Shown here piece by piece: positions 18,722-28,016 of a DNA stretch of 64,000 bases (position 1 is the first letter of the stretch; every line of letters starts with the position of its first letter). The DNA comes from Dietzia aurantiaca (GTDB lineage: Bacteria > Actinomycetota > Actinomycetes > Mycobacteriales > Mycobacteriaceae). The stretch lies in contig NZ_JAIFXZ010000008.1 in assembly GCF_021033825.1 (NCBI RefSeq), positions 1 through 64,000 on the forward strand, given 5' to 3'. The translations under genes and the position numbers were made by a program. The notes beneath the pieces were generated by a model. That model was not told the origin of the DNA, made no database searches, and was given only the letters and a program-made list of their open reading frames with translations.

Positions 18722-20874
18722 CGCGAATCGCAGAGGTGCCGACCACCACCGCCGGGCACACCCACTGTCCGTACTGCGCGTTGCAGTGCGCGATGACGGT
18801 CAACGCGGGCGCCGGGCACGCGCCCGCACAGGTGAGCCCGGCGTGGTTCCCCACCAACCGCGGCGGGCTCTGCCGCAAGGGGTGGACGGCAGCCGAGTTG
18901 CTCGACCACCCCGACCGGATCACCACCCCGCTCGTGCGCGTGGGCGGTGAGCTCGAACCCCGCGACTGGGACACCGCGCTCGAGCGGGTCGCGGACGGCA
19001 TCCGCCGTGCGCAGGCGACCGGCGGCCCGGACGGAGTCGCCGTCTTCGGCGGCGGCGGGCTGACCAACGAGAAGGCCTACCAGCTCGGCAAGTTCACGCG
19101 ACTCGCGCTGGGCAGCCGGCTGATCGACTACAACGGCCGCTGGTGCATGTCGAGTGCTGCGGCCGCCGCCAACCTGAGCTTCGGCCTGGACCGGGGACTG
19201 CCTTTCCCGGTGACCGACCTTCCCCACGCGCGGGCCGTACTGCTGATCGGCGCGAACCCCGCCGACACCATGCCGCCGTTCCTCCAGCACCTCGACGGCG
19301 CGGCTGCCGCGGGTGGCCTGGTGGTGGCCGACCCGCGGCTCACCGCGACCGCCCGGCGGGCCCTCGACGGCGGCGGGGTGCACCTTCGTCTGCGACCGGG
19401 CACCGACGCGTCGCTGCTCCTGGGGTTACTGCATCTCGTCGTCGTCGGCGGACACCTTGACCCCTCCTACATCGCGGCACGCACCAGCGGCTTCGACGAG
19501 GCGTGGGGCCACGCTGCCGCGTGGCTTCCGGAGCGCACCGAACGGGTGACCGGCGTGTCCGTGGCACAGCTCGAGCGGACCGTCGCGCTGCTCGCCGAGG
19601 GGAAACGGGGCCATGGCGACCCGGCCTGCAGTGATCAGCGCTGCGACGCGCATGGCGGTTCATACGTCCTCACGGCGCGTGGGGCGGAACAACACGCCGA
19701 CGGCAGCTCCGTGGTGAGCGCGGCGATCGCGCTGGCGCTGGCGCTCGGACTACCGGGACGGCCCGGCAACGGATATGGCACGCTCACCGGCCAGGGCAAC
19801 GGACAGGGCGGCCGCGAGCACGGACAGAAGGCCGACCAGCTTCCCGGATACCGGTCGATCACGGACCCGGCTGCCCGCGCGCACGTCGCCGACGTGTGGG
19901 GCGTGGACGCGGCGGAGATCCCGGGGCCGGGGCTGTCCGCATTCGAACTGCTCGACTCGCTCGGTACGCCCGGAGGGCCCTCGGCGATGCTGGTGCACGC
20001 CTCCAACCCGGTGGTCTCGGCGCCCGACGCGGACAGTGTCGTGGCCCGGCTGCGGGCGCTCGACACCTTGGTGGTGGCCGATTTCGTGCTCTCGGAGACC
20101 GCGGCGCTCGCTGACGTGGTGCTGCCGGTGACGCAGTGGGCCGAGGAGGAGGGCACGCTGACCAATCTCGAGGGGCGCGTGCTGCGCCGGCGCCGCACCG
20201 CCACCCCGCCGGCCGGGGCGCGTGACGAGCTGTGGATCTGGTACGAGCTCGCCCGGCGGCTGGATCGCGGGCCGGAGCGGTTCCCGGTCGACCCGCGCGC
20301 GGTGTTCGACGAGCTCGCCCGCGCCTCCGCCGGCGGTCCGGCCGACTACTCGGCGATCGACTGGGACCGGCTCGATGCCGGGGAGTCCCTTCACTGGCCC
20401 TGCGGCGTCGACTCTCCCGGCGGCACACCGCGGTTGTTTCTCGACCGGTTCGCCACCCCCGACGGCCGTGCCCGCTTCGCGCTGGACGGCGTGCGGCCAC
20501 CCGCCGAGCCGCCGGACGCCGAGTTCCCGCTGCTGGGGACCACCGGCCGGCTGCTGGCGCACTACCAGTCCGGCGCGCAGACCCGGCGCGTGACCGAACT
20601 CGCCACCGCCGAACCGCGGATGTGGGTGCAGGTCCACCCGGTGGTCGCGCGGGCGGCGGGCCTGGACGACGGCGATCCCGCGCAGGTGGTGTCCCGGAGG
20701 GGGAGCGTCCGGGCCGTGGTGCGCTGCGATGAGGACATGCGCACGGACACCGTGTTCCTGCCCTTCCACTTCGGCGGTGACGGGCGGGCCAATCGGCTCA
20801 CCCTGCCCGAGCTGGATCCGCGGAGCCGGATGCCCGAGTTCAAGGTGTGCGCGGTCCGGTTGGAGGCGGCATGA
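18718..20874 (+). CDS. nasA: Assimilatory nitrate reductase, molybdopterin catalytic subunit
   Basis: Reduces nitrate to nitrite in the cytosol. 718 residues, molybdopterin oxidoreductase family. [4Fe-4S] ligands Cys17, Cys20, Cys24 (HCPYCALQC) and Cys52 (RGGLCRKGW). Mo-bisMGD binding segments include GANPADTMPPFLQH and TGQGNGQGGREHGQKADQLP. A C-terminal molydopterin-dinucleotide-binding domain (LLAHYQSGAQTRRV to the end) is also seen. Overlaps narK by 4 bases and the following flavoprotein gene by 4 bases. The symbol follows the assimilatory naming; narB is also used. Molybdenum-cofactor genes are not in the window. Confidence 0.92.
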   Translation: MTRIAEVPTTTAGHTHCPYCALQCAMTVNAGAGHAPAQVSPAWFPTNRGGLCRKGWTAAELLDHPDRITTPLVRVGGELEPRDWDTALERVADGIRRAQATGGPDGVAVFGGGGLTNEKAYQLGKFTRLALGSRLIDYNGRWCMSSAAAAANLSFGLDRGLPFPVTDLPHARAVLLIGANPADTMPPFLQHLDGAAAAGGLVVADPRLTATARRALDGGGVHLRLRPGTDASLLLGLLHLVVVGGHLDPSYIAARTSGFDEAWGHAAAWLPERTERVTGVSVAQLERTVALLAEGKRGHGDPACSDQRCDAHGGSYVLTARGAEQHADGSSVVSAAIALALALGLPGRPGNGYGTLTGQGNGQGGREHGQKADQLPGYRSITDPAARAHVADVWGVDAAEIPGPGLSAFELLDSLGTPGGPSAMLVHASNPVVSAPDADSVVARLRALDTLVVADFVLSETAALADVVLPVTQWAEEEGTLTNLEGRVLRRRRTATPPAGARDELWIWYELARRLDRGPERFPVDPRAVFDELARASAGGPADYSAIDWDRLDAGESLHWPCGVDSPGGTPRLFLDRFATPDGRARFALDGVRPPAEPPDAEFPLLGTTGRLLAHYQSGAQTRRVTELATAEPRMWVQVHPVVARAAGLDDGDPAQVVSRRGSVRAVVRCDEDMRTDTVFLPFHFGGDGRANRLTLPELDPRSRMPEFKVCAVRLEAA

Positions 20875-22370
20875 GCGCGCCGACGCAGGTACTGCAGCCG
20901 ACGCAGGTACCGAAGCTGTCGCCGTCGCCGACGTCGAAGTCGTCGCCCACGCGGGTCGTGGTGGTGGGCGCCGGGATGGCCGCCGCGCGACTTGCCGAGG
21001 AACTGCGTGCCGGGCAGCCGGACCCGCACAGGCTGGCGGTGACCGTGCTCGGCGCCGAACCGGAGGAGCCGTACAACCGGATCATGCTCACCCAGGCCGT
21101 GGTCGCCGACCGTGTCCACCTGGCCCGGCTCAAGCCCGCCGGCTGGTGGGAACGCAACCACGTCCTGATCCGCACCTCGACATCCGTTGTGGCGATCGAC
21201 CGGGTGGCCCGGCAGGTCGAACTCGCCGGCGGCGAACGCGTGGACTACGACCACCTCGTCCTGGCCACCGGCGCCGCGCCTCGGATCCCGCCCATCGACG
21301 GCATTCGCGGACCCGATGGTCGGCTGGCCGCGGGCGCGTTCGTCCTCCGGGACGCCGCCCACTGCCGCGAGCTGACCGCCCATCTGGCCGCACACCCCGG
21401 CCCGGTCGCTGTGGTCGGAGGGGGTTTCATCGGTCTGGAAGTGGCCTGCGCGCTGGCCGCGGCGGGCCACGACGTCGTCGTCGTCCATCCCCGCGCGTGG
21501 CCCATGAACGGGTGCCTCGACGCCGGCGCCGGCGCGGTCCTCGTCCGCGCCCTGGACGCGCTGGGCGTGCGCGTGGTGACCGGGGCGCGGGCCACCAGGT
21601 GGGACGGGGCCTCGCTCGTGCTCGACGACGGCGAGGTCCGCTGTAGCACAGTGGTTCTGGCCGCAGGGTCGGCGTCCCGTGCCGAGCTCGCACAGGCGGC
21701 CGGGCTCGAGGTGGGCGACGGCGTGGTGGTCGACGACGAGCTGGCGACCAGTGACCCGGCGATCAGCGCGATCGGCGACTGTGCCGAGCACCGGGGCGTC
21801 GTGAGCGGGCTGGTGGCGCCGGCGTGGGACCAGGCGGTCACGCTGGCCGCGCGGTTGACCGGCTCCGACCCCTCGGCGCGATACCTGGGCGCCGCGTCCG
21901 TGACCAGGCTCAAAGCCGACGGGATCGACGTGGTGGCCCTCGGCGAGCTGGCCCCCGACCCGGTCGCCGCCGACACGGCGGTCACCACCATCAGCGAACC
22001 CGCCCGCGGCCGCTACGCTCGCGTCGATGTGGCCAGCGGACGCATCTTGGGCGCGGTGCTGGTGGGGCATCCCGAGCCGGTCGGCGTACTGACCCAGCTA
22101 TACGAGAGCGCGCTACCGGTGCCCGACGACGTGGTGTCGGTGATTCTCGGTCGGGCCGAGGCGGTCTCGGCTCCGTCCCCAGCGACGATGCCCGCCGTGG
22201 CCGTGGTGTGCCGCTGCAACGGGGTGAGCAAGGGAGACCTCGTGGCGGCGTGGCGCGACGGCGCCAGGGATCGGGTGGGGCTAGCCGAGCGGACGCGCGC
22301 GGGCACCGGGTGTGGCGGATGCTCGGCGGCGGTCGAGGGGATCTGCGGCTGGCTACGCGAGGCCGGCTGA
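20871..22370 (+). CDS. Nitrate reductase electron-transfer flavoprotein (FAD oxidoreductase with BFD [2Fe-2S] domain)
   Basis: 499 residues. The first 25 or so are a polar leader; the FAD-binding Rossmann motif VVVVGAGMAAARLAEEL follows (about 27-43), a second dinucleotide site is VAVVGGGFIGLEVACALA, and the C-terminal BFD-like domain has the pattern CRCNGVSKGDL...TGCGGC for a [2Fe-2S] cluster. It resembles the N-terminal half of NirB and the NasB-type subunit of assimilatory nitrate reductases, so it likely passes electrons from NAD(P)H to the molybdenum subunit encoded just before it (4-base ATGA overlap). Start taken at that overlap; an upstream extension would run into the previous gene. 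Confidence 0.85.
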   Translation: MSAPTQVLQPTQVPKLSPSPTSKSSPTRVVVVGAGMAAARLAEELRAGQPDPHRLAVTVLGAEPEEPYNRIMLTQAVVADRVHLARLKPAGWWERNHVLIRTSTSVVAIDRVARQVELAGGERVDYDHLVLATGAAPRIPPIDGIRGPDGRLAAGAFVLRDAAHCRELTAHLAAHPGPVAVVGGGFIGLEVACALAAAGHDVVVVHPRAWPMNGCLDAGAGAVLVRALDALGVRVVTGARATRWDGASLVLDDGEVRCSTVVLAAGSASRAELAQAAGLEVGDGVVVDDELATSDPAISAIGDCAEHRGVVSGLVAPAWDQAVTLAARLTGSDPSARYLGAASVTRLKADGIDVVALGELAPDPVAADTAVTTISEPARGRYARVDVASGRILGAVLVGHPEPVGVLTQLYESALPVPDDVVSVILGRAEAVSAPSPATMPAVAVVCRCNGVSKGDLVAAWRDGARDRVGLAERTRAGTGCGGCSAAVEGICGWLREAG

Positions 22371-22436
22371 ACTCGCGCAACATGCCAGCGAGTCGGGTGA
22401 AACACGGCGGAAATACAGGTGGGCCATGATGGGGGC

Positions 22437-23603
22437 GTGACCGATGCCGAAGACAACGCTTCCGAGCCCCGCCGACCCGCAGCCGACCCGGCCGGCGAGC
22501 AGCCGCTGCTGGGGCGCACCATCGCTGTCACCGCCGCGCGGCGGTCGTCGGAGCAGCGCACCCTCCTCGAGCGTCGCGGCGCGACCGTGCTGCACGCGCC
22601 CGCGATGCGGATGATCCCGATCGCCGAGGACGAACTGGTCCGCGAGGCCACCGAGCGCACGCTGGCCGCTCCCGCCGACATCATGGTCCTGACGACGGCG
22701 GCGGGCGTGCGCTGGTGGTTGCAGGTCTGCGAGGAGTGGGGTTTGGCGGACGACCTGCTCGAGCTGATGGGCCGGATCCCGCTGTACTCGCGCGGACCCA
22801 AGACCACCGGCGCGATCCGGGCCGCGGGGCTGCGCGAACACGCCTCCGCCGCCAGCGAGGCCAGCCCCGAACTGCTGGAGATGCTGCTCGAGCGTGGTGT
22901 TTCCGGCCTGACGGTCTGCGTCCAGGTGCAGGGCGCCGGCTCGGGGTGGAACCCCATGTCCGTTCTGCTCGACGGGCTGCGGGCGGCGGGCGCCGAGGTG
23001 ATCGAGGTGCCGGTCTACCGCTGGGAGCTGCCGGAGGATCTCGACGCGCTGGACGATCTCGTGCGCACGATCGCGCGGACGGGCGTCGACGGCGTGACGT
23101 TCACCGCGGCGCCAGCGGTCATCGCCGTGCTCGAGCGGGCCGGGGCGATGGGCGTCCACGACGATCTGCTGGACGCGCTCAACGGGCCGGTCGCGGCGCT
23201 GTGCGTCGGCCCGGTGACCGCGGCCCCGCTGATCGAGCGCGGGGTGGCCTTCACGGCGCCGGACCGGATGAGGCTCGGCTCGCTCATGCGTCACACGACC
23301 GAGGTGGTCGCCGAGCGGACGGCCCCGATCATTGTCGCCGGCCACGAACTCTCGGTCTGCGCGGCCGCTGTTCTGGTGGACGGCCTCCCGGTCGAGGTGT
23401 CCCCGGCTCAGTTGGCGCTGATGCGGGCGCTGTCCCGCCGGCCGGGGGCGTGCGTGAGCCGCGCGGATCTGTTGGAGGCGCTGCCCGGCGACGGCACGGA
23501 TCCGCATGCGGTGGAGACCTCGATGGGCCGATTGCGCCGGGCGCTCGGCGTCGCGGACATGGTGTCCACGGTGGTCAAGCGCGGCTATCGCCTGAACATC
23601 TGA
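22437..23603 (+). CDS. nnaR: NnaR-type regulator: uroporphyrinogen-III synthase domain fused to a winged helix
   Basis: 388 residues. An N-terminal HemD-like domain (about 25-265, beginning GRTIAVTAARRSSEQRTLLE) is followed by an OmpR/PhoB-type winged helix (about 300-388: LSRRPGACVSRADLLEALPG ... VKRGYRL). This architecture is the actinobacterial NnaR (Rv0260c type), which works with GlnR to activate nitrate and nitrite genes. Whether the HemD part still makes uroporphyrinogen III, the precursor of the NirB siroheme, is not shown. The GTG at 22437 has GATGGGGGC upstream; a GTG at 22419 is an alternative without one. It lies 66 bases after the nitrate-reductase genes and faces nirBD. Confidence 0.88.
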   Translation: MTDAEDNASEPRRPAADPAGEQPLLGRTIAVTAARRSSEQRTLLERRGATVLHAPAMRMIPIAEDELVREATERTLAAPADIMVLTTAAGVRWWLQVCEEWGLADDLLELMGRIPLYSRGPKTTGAIRAAGLREHASAASEASPELLEMLLERGVSGLTVCVQVQGAGSGWNPMSVLLDGLRAAGAEVIEVPVYRWELPEDLDALDDLVRTIARTGVDGVTFTAAPAVIAVLERAGAMGVHDDLLDALNGPVAALCVGPVTAAPLIERGVAFTAPDRMRLGSLMRHTTEVVAERTAPIIVAGHELSVCAAAVLVDGLPVEVSPAQLALMRALSRRPGACVSRADLLEALPGDGTDPHAVETSMGRLRRALGVADMVSTVVKRGYRLNI

Positions 23604-23790
23604 TCGGCCGCCCGGTGGCGGGGCCCCCGAGGTTTGGTGGCACCACTGCGAGGAGGGGCCAGTTTTTTCGCCGTGGTGTCGGCGAGAATCGCAGTGATGT
23701 CGTCAAGGTGGAAGGTCGGCGCTCGCGCCCCGGGTTCACGGCGGAGAGGCAGCGTATCCGGAGCTGGATGTGCTGCCTCTCGGCCGTGGT

Positions 23791-23819
23791 GGGCGGCGGC
23801 GTTCAGGGCACCGCCGCCC
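23791..23819 (-). terminator. Possible terminator of nirBD
   Basis: A 9-bp stem GGGCGGCGG / CCGCCGCCC with an 11-base loop, 12 bases beyond the nirD stop in its reading direction. The rest of the 228-base spacer between nnaR and nirD shows no gene. Confidence 0.5.
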
Positions 23820-23831
23820 AGGGGAAGCGGC

Positions 23832-24260
23832 TCAGGCCGCGATGGAATACCGTACGGCGGCTTCGGTCGCGATGACCACCGTGCCGTCGCTCGCCACCCG
23901 GGCGGGGAAGACCGAGATGCCGCGCGAGGGGTCATCGAGTCCGCGGCCGTCCGCGAGCGCGTAGGCCTGCTTGCCGATGGGCGAGATGACCGCGGGCACA
24001 CCGGCGCGGTCGCCGACCAGGCCCCGGCTCATCACGGCGGCGCGCGCGACCGGGTCGATGTTGCAGAGGGCGTGGATCTCGTCGTCGACCAGATATACCG
24101 CTACCTGGCGACCGTCGGGCAGCAGGGCGGCGACACCGCGCCCACGGATCAGTCGGTCGACCGGGCAGACCGGGATCTCGATGGTGCCGTGGTCGGCGCG
24201 GTCGGCGGGGTCGGCGGGGTCGGCGAACGCGGCGGTGGTGCGGCGTAGGGAAGTGGTCAT
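23832..24260 (-). CDS. nirD: Nitrite reductase small subunit
   Basis: 142 residues, Rieske-like fold of the NirD family. The segment VCPVDRLIRGRGVAALLPDG ... VYLVDDEIHALCNIDP ... ISPIGKQAYAL follows NirD, and the iron-sulfur ligands of true Rieske proteins are absent, as is normal for NirD. With NirB it forms the assimilatory NADH nitrite reductase. It follows nirB by 117 bases on the same strand. Residues about 13-25 contain an ADPADPADRAD repeat, probably a flexible leader. Confidence 0.9.
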   Translation of the reverse strand: MTTSLRRTTAAFADPADPADRADHGTIEIPVCPVDRLIRGRGVAALLPDGRQVAVYLVDDEIHALCNIDPVARAAVMSRGLVGDRAGVPAVISPIGKQAYALADGRGLDDPSRGISVFPARVASDGTVVIATEAAVRYSIAA

Positions 24261-24377
24261 CGGGAGTCTCCTCGGGTTGTTGCGGGGTCGGAGGCCACCA
24301 GCGGGCGACCATGGGGCGTGCGGCCGCCGCGCGGGCGGCCACGGCCCGGGTCGTCGCGGCGGGAGCCGCAGGTCAGG

Positions 24378-26978
24378 TCAGGCGGGCGCCGGCATGGCGG
24401 GGGAGCCGAGCAGTACCGGCACCTTGCGTCCGTCACGCTGTTCGAACTGCACGGTCGGGTCCGGCGCGCCGGGCGCGTTGACGAACGAGACGAACCTGCC
24501 GAGCTTGTCGGGGTCGTCCAGCACGGCCGACCATTCGTCCCTGTACCCGGCGACGTGCGCCTCCATCCGTCCCTCGAGTTCGGCGGCCAGGCTCAGGGAG
24601 TCGTCGCACACCACGTCGCGCAGGTGATCGATCCCGCCCTCGAGCGTCTCGAGCCACGGCGCGATGCGCTGCAGCCGCTCGGCCGTGCGGACGTAGAACA
24701 TCACGGTCCGGTCGATGTACCGGATCAGCTGGTCATCGGTGAGATCGCCGGCCAACAGGACCGCGTGGCGGGGCGTCGCGCCGCCGTTCCCACCGATGTA
24801 GAGGTTCCAGCCGGTCTCGGTGGCGATCACGCCGACGTCCTTTCCGCGGGCCTCGGCGCACTCGCGGGCACAGCCGGACACGCCCATCTTGATCTTGTGC
24901 GGCGCGCGCAACCCGCGATACCGCGTCTCCAGCAGGACCGCCATCCCTACCGAGTCCTGCTGCCCGTACCGGCACCACGAGGTGCCCACGCAGCTCTTGA
25001 CCGTGCGCAGCGACTTTCCGTACGCGTGGCCGGATTCCATGCCGGCGTCGACGAGCCGCCGCCAGATCGCGGGCAGCTCGTCGACGCGCGCGCCGAACAG
25101 GTCGATGCGCTGGCCGCCGGTGACCTTGACGTACAGGTCGTAGTCGCGGGCGATCTCTCCGATCACGATGAGCTGGTCGGCCGTCACCTCGCCGCCGGGC
25201 ATCCGCGGCACCACCGAGTAGGTGCCGTTCTTCTGGATGTTGGCCAGGAAGTGGTCATTGGTGTCCTGCAGCGATGCCTGCTCGCCGTCGAGGACGTGAT
25301 CCGAACTGGTCGAGGCGAGGATCGAGGCGACGGTGGGCTTGCAGACGTCGCAGCCGGCGCCGCGGCCGAACCGATCGATCAGGCCGGCGAACGTGCGGAT
25401 GCCGGTCACCGTGACGATCTCGAACAGCTCCGAGCGGGACTGGTCGAAGTGCTCGCACAGCGCGGTCGATTGTTCCACGCCCTCCGCCTCGAGCACCTTC
25501 CGCATCAGCGGCAGGCATGAACCGCACGAGGTCCCGGCGCGGGTGCACGACTTGAGCTCGGCGACGTCGCAGGCCCCGCCGCAGATCGCCTCGCGCAGGT
25601 CGCCCTTGGTGACCGCGTTGCACGAGCAGATCTGGGCGTCATCGGGTAACGAGTCCACGCCCACACCGTCGCCGCCCGTGGCGGCCGGGGTGAGAAGGGA
25701 CAGGGGCGACGACGACGGCAACGCCCGCCCCAGCAGCGGCTTGAGCAGCTGATACGGGCCCGCGTCTCCTACGAACACGCCGCCGAGCAGCGTCCGGGTG
25801 TCGGGGCCGAGGACGAGTTTGGAGTAGGTGCGGGCGACGGGATCGTCGACCGTCACTTCGAGGCAGCCCGGCGTTCGAGCATGGGCGTCGCCGAAGCTGG
25901 CCACGTCCACGCCCATCAACTTGAGCTTGGTCGCGAGATCGGCACCCGTGAACTCGGGGCCGTCGTCGGTGGAGTCAGCCGCGAGCGCGCTCACGATGCG
26001 GGCGGCCGCGACCTCGGCGGAAGCGTAGCCGGGGCCGACCAGGCCGTAACAGGTGCCCTCGATCGCCGCGCACTCGCCGATCGCCCAGACCTGCGGGTCC
26101 GAGGTGCGGCACGCGCTGTCGGTGAGGATGCCGCCCCGATCCGCGAGCACCAGGCCGGCGTCGCGGGCGAGTTCGTCGCGGGGCCGGATCCCGACCGAGA
26201 ACACCACCACAGCGGCGTCGACGGTCGCCGTCCGGCCCTCACCGGTCAGATGGACGCGCAGTGCGTCGGCGCGGGTGGCGGCGTCACTGCGGGTGTGGAG
26301 ATCGTTGTCGTCGTCGTTGCGGTCACCCTGCTCGATCACGGTGTCGGTCACTCCCGGGTGCACGGTGATGCCGCGGTCGTGGATGAGGTCGCCGAGCAGC
26401 GCGCCGCCGCGGGCGTCGACCTGCACCGACATGAGGCGATCGTTGCGCTCCACTACGTGCGGCGTCAGGCCGAGCTGGCTGAGCGCGTTGGCCGCCTCGA
26501 GTCCCAGCAGCCCGCCGCCGATCACCACGCCGTGGGCGCCGGGCCGAGCGCGTTCGGCGTCGGCGCGGAGGGCGTCGAGGTCGTCGAGCGTGCGGTAGAC
26601 GTGGCATCCGGGCAGGTCATGACCGGGGACGGGCGGCACGAACGCGCGCGACCCGGTTGCCAGGACCAGGGTGTCGTAGGACAGGCACTCGCCCGAGTCG
26701 AGCTCGACGGTCCGGGCGGCGCGGTCGATCGCGGTGACGAGCCGGCCGGAGCGTACCGTCACGCGCGGGTCGGCGCTGTGGAGGGCGTCCTCCATGTGGA
26801 GCGAGGGGCGATCCCAACCGCCGATGTAGGCCGACAGCCCCACCCGGTCGTAGGCGGGGTCGGCTTCGTCGCCGAGCACCGTGATGGCGACGTCCGCGTG
26901 GGTGTACCGCGTGCCGAGGGTGGAGACGAAGCGGTGGGAGACCATCCCGTGTCCGACGACGACGATGTGCTCGCTCAT
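24378..26978 (-). CDS. nirB: NADH nitrite reductase, large subunit
   Basis: Reduces nitrite to ammonium with six electrons in the cytosol. 866 residues. FAD/NAD domains (IVVVGHGMVSHRFV at the start; VVIGGGLLGLEAANAL near 150), a BFD [2Fe-2S] domain (CSCNAVTKGDLR ... RAGTSCGSC, about 450-490), then ferredoxin-like and siroheme/[4Fe-4S] domains with CVGTSWCRYGQ and MGVSGCARECAEARG supplying the Cys ligands. Oddity: an acidic insert GDRNDDDNDLHTR near residue 225, inside the NAD-binding half and coded by a GTTGTCGTCGTC word. Transcribed with nirD, convergent with the narK operon and nnaR. Confidence 0.94.
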   Translation of the reverse strand: MSEHIVVVGHGMVSHRFVSTLGTRYTHADVAITVLGDEADPAYDRVGLSAYIGGWDRPSLHMEDALHSADPRVTVRSGRLVTAIDRAARTVELDSGECLSYDTLVLATGSRAFVPPVPGHDLPGCHVYRTLDDLDALRADAERARPGAHGVVIGGGLLGLEAANALSQLGLTPHVVERNDRLMSVQVDARGGALLGDLIHDRGITVHPGVTDTVIEQGDRNDDDNDLHTRSDAATRADALRVHLTGEGRTATVDAAVVVFSVGIRPRDELARDAGLVLADRGGILTDSACRTSDPQVWAIGECAAIEGTCYGLVGPGYASAEVAAARIVSALAADSTDDGPEFTGADLATKLKLMGVDVASFGDAHARTPGCLEVTVDDPVARTYSKLVLGPDTRTLLGGVFVGDAGPYQLLKPLLGRALPSSSPLSLLTPAATGGDGVGVDSLPDDAQICSCNAVTKGDLREAICGGACDVAELKSCTRAGTSCGSCLPLMRKVLEAEGVEQSTALCEHFDQSRSELFEIVTVTGIRTFAGLIDRFGRGAGCDVCKPTVASILASTSSDHVLDGEQASLQDTNDHFLANIQKNGTYSVVPRMPGGEVTADQLIVIGEIARDYDLYVKVTGGQRIDLFGARVDELPAIWRRLVDAGMESGHAYGKSLRTVKSCVGTSWCRYGQQDSVGMAVLLETRYRGLRAPHKIKMGVSGCARECAEARGKDVGVIATETGWNLYIGGNGGATPRHAVLLAGDLTDDQLIRYIDRTVMFYVRTAERLQRIAPWLETLEGGIDHLRDVVCDDSLSLAAELEGRMEAHVAGYRDEWSAVLDDPDKLGRFVSFVNAPGAPDPTVQFEQRDGRKVPVLLGSPAMPAPA

Positions 26979-27057
26979 GTGTGGGTCCTCCTTCGGGCCT
27001 GTGCGGATCAGGCTAGGAAGACAGTGTTGCGCCGGTGTGGCGCCCGATCACGGGTCC

Positions 27058-27073
27058 GTGACGTTCCGTTCAC
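27058..27073 (-). promoter_or_regulatory. Candidate operator before nirB
   Basis: GTGACGTTCCGTTCAC is an imperfect palindrome about 80 bases before the nirB start. Its core TGACG-n4-GTTCA resembles TGACG-n4-CGTCA, the perfect palindrome before narK. One shared nitrate-assimilation regulator (NnaR or GlnR) could read both. Candidate only. Confidence 0.4.
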
Positions 27074-27118
27074 ACCGCCGCGGGGCTGGGGTGAGGGCCC
27101 GCCGCGCTGTGCGGATGT

Positions 27119-27868
27119 TCAGTCGAGCGGGAGCATCCGCGTGACCTCGGCGGAGACGTCCCCGACCTTGTCGACGTTCTGACGCAGCGTCTCCCACTCG
27201 CCCTCGGGGATCTGCTCGGCGGCATCGCGCCAGACGGCCTTGTCCGGGGTCGCCCACGCGACCGGCATGGGGGAGACGAACTGGTAGAGGTTGTCGCGGC
27301 CGCGGGCGCTGCGGTTACCCACCACGGCGACGCAGGCCACGCGCTCGCCGACCTTCGACGGGATGCCCTCGATCGGGGCGCAGGGCCTGGCCACCAGGAC
27401 CGGGATCTTGCCGGCCGAGCGCTCGACCGCCTGGTCGGCCAGCGCCAGCAGGGTCACGCCACGTGGCCGGACCTCGGCGATCACCGCGGGGATCAGCTCG
27501 GAGGTGTCGTAGGTTGACTGCACCGAGCCCATGCGGCGGGGGATGTAGATGATCATCGCCAGGCAACCGACCGCGAACGCGATCGCCATCCCACCCACGA
27601 TCCAGCCCCACGCCGCCATTTCGGAGTAGATGAGGACCCCGGCGCCGGCCGCCAAGACGATCAGGCCCAGGATGGCGGCCGACCACTGCAGCCGCCGCAC
27701 CTCACCGAGGTTCTGGTTGTGCTTGCGCGCCCAGGCGTCGTCGACGGGGATCCGGGCGAGCCGGTATTTCTCGTGCGGGTTGCGCGGGGCGCCGCGCTTC
27801 TTGCTCGCGTTCGCGGGGCGGGGATACTTGCTGGGGGTGTTCTTGCGGGCTTTACCGTCGGCGGCCAT
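27119..27868 (-). CDS. Conserved membrane protein, function unknown
   Basis: 249 residues. A basic N-terminus with PRPANASKKRGAPRNPHEKY, two adjacent membrane helices (about 65-85 WSAAILGLIVLAAGAGVLIY and 90-112 WGWIVGGMAIAFAVGCLAMII), then a soluble beta-rich domain (about 120-249: IPAVIAEVRPRGVTLLALAD ... VGERVACVAVVGNRSARGRD). The pattern resembles DUF3239-type proteins of corynebacteria, a low-certainty suggestion. It is downstream of the XPB helicase gene with a 134-base gap and could share its transcript. No catalytic motif is evident. Confidence 0.7.
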   Translation of the reverse strand: MAADGKARKNTPSKYPRPANASKKRGAPRNPHEKYRLARIPVDDAWARKHNQNLGEVRRLQWSAAILGLIVLAAGAGVLIYSEMAAWGWIVGGMAIAFAVGCLAMIIYIPRRMGSVQSTYDTSELIPAVIAEVRPRGVTLLALADQAVERSAGKIPVLVARPCAPIEGIPSKVGERVACVAVVGNRSARGRDNLYQFVSPMPVAWATPDKAVWRDAAEQIPEGEWETLRQNVDKVGDVSAEVTRMLPLD

Positions 27869-27965
27869 GCCCGCCAGTATCCCAGGCCCGGGATCGTCGG
27901 GCGATCGGCCGGGGTGCCCCCGGTGGGCGAGGCCAGGGTTCCGCCGGTGGCCGCCTCGGTCGAGC

Positions 27966-28016
27966 GGCTCAGCCGACCTCGGCGCTCAACCCATCTCGGA
28001 GCTCAGCCGATCTCGG
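27966..28016. repeat. Three tandem 17-base copies across the end of the XPB helicase gene
   Basis: GGCTCAGCCGACCTCGG, CGCTCAACCCATCTCGG and AGCTCAGCCGATCTCGG lie head to tail. The last copy includes the helicase stop codon (28003-28005), so the final PEIG-stop is repeated in degenerate form after the gene. Probably local slippage duplication. Confidence 0.75.

Noticed and set aside
19750-20769. Long minus-strand open frame opposite nitrate reductase.
   Set aside because: Shadow frame of a gene with clear [4Fe-4S] and molybdopterin motifs.
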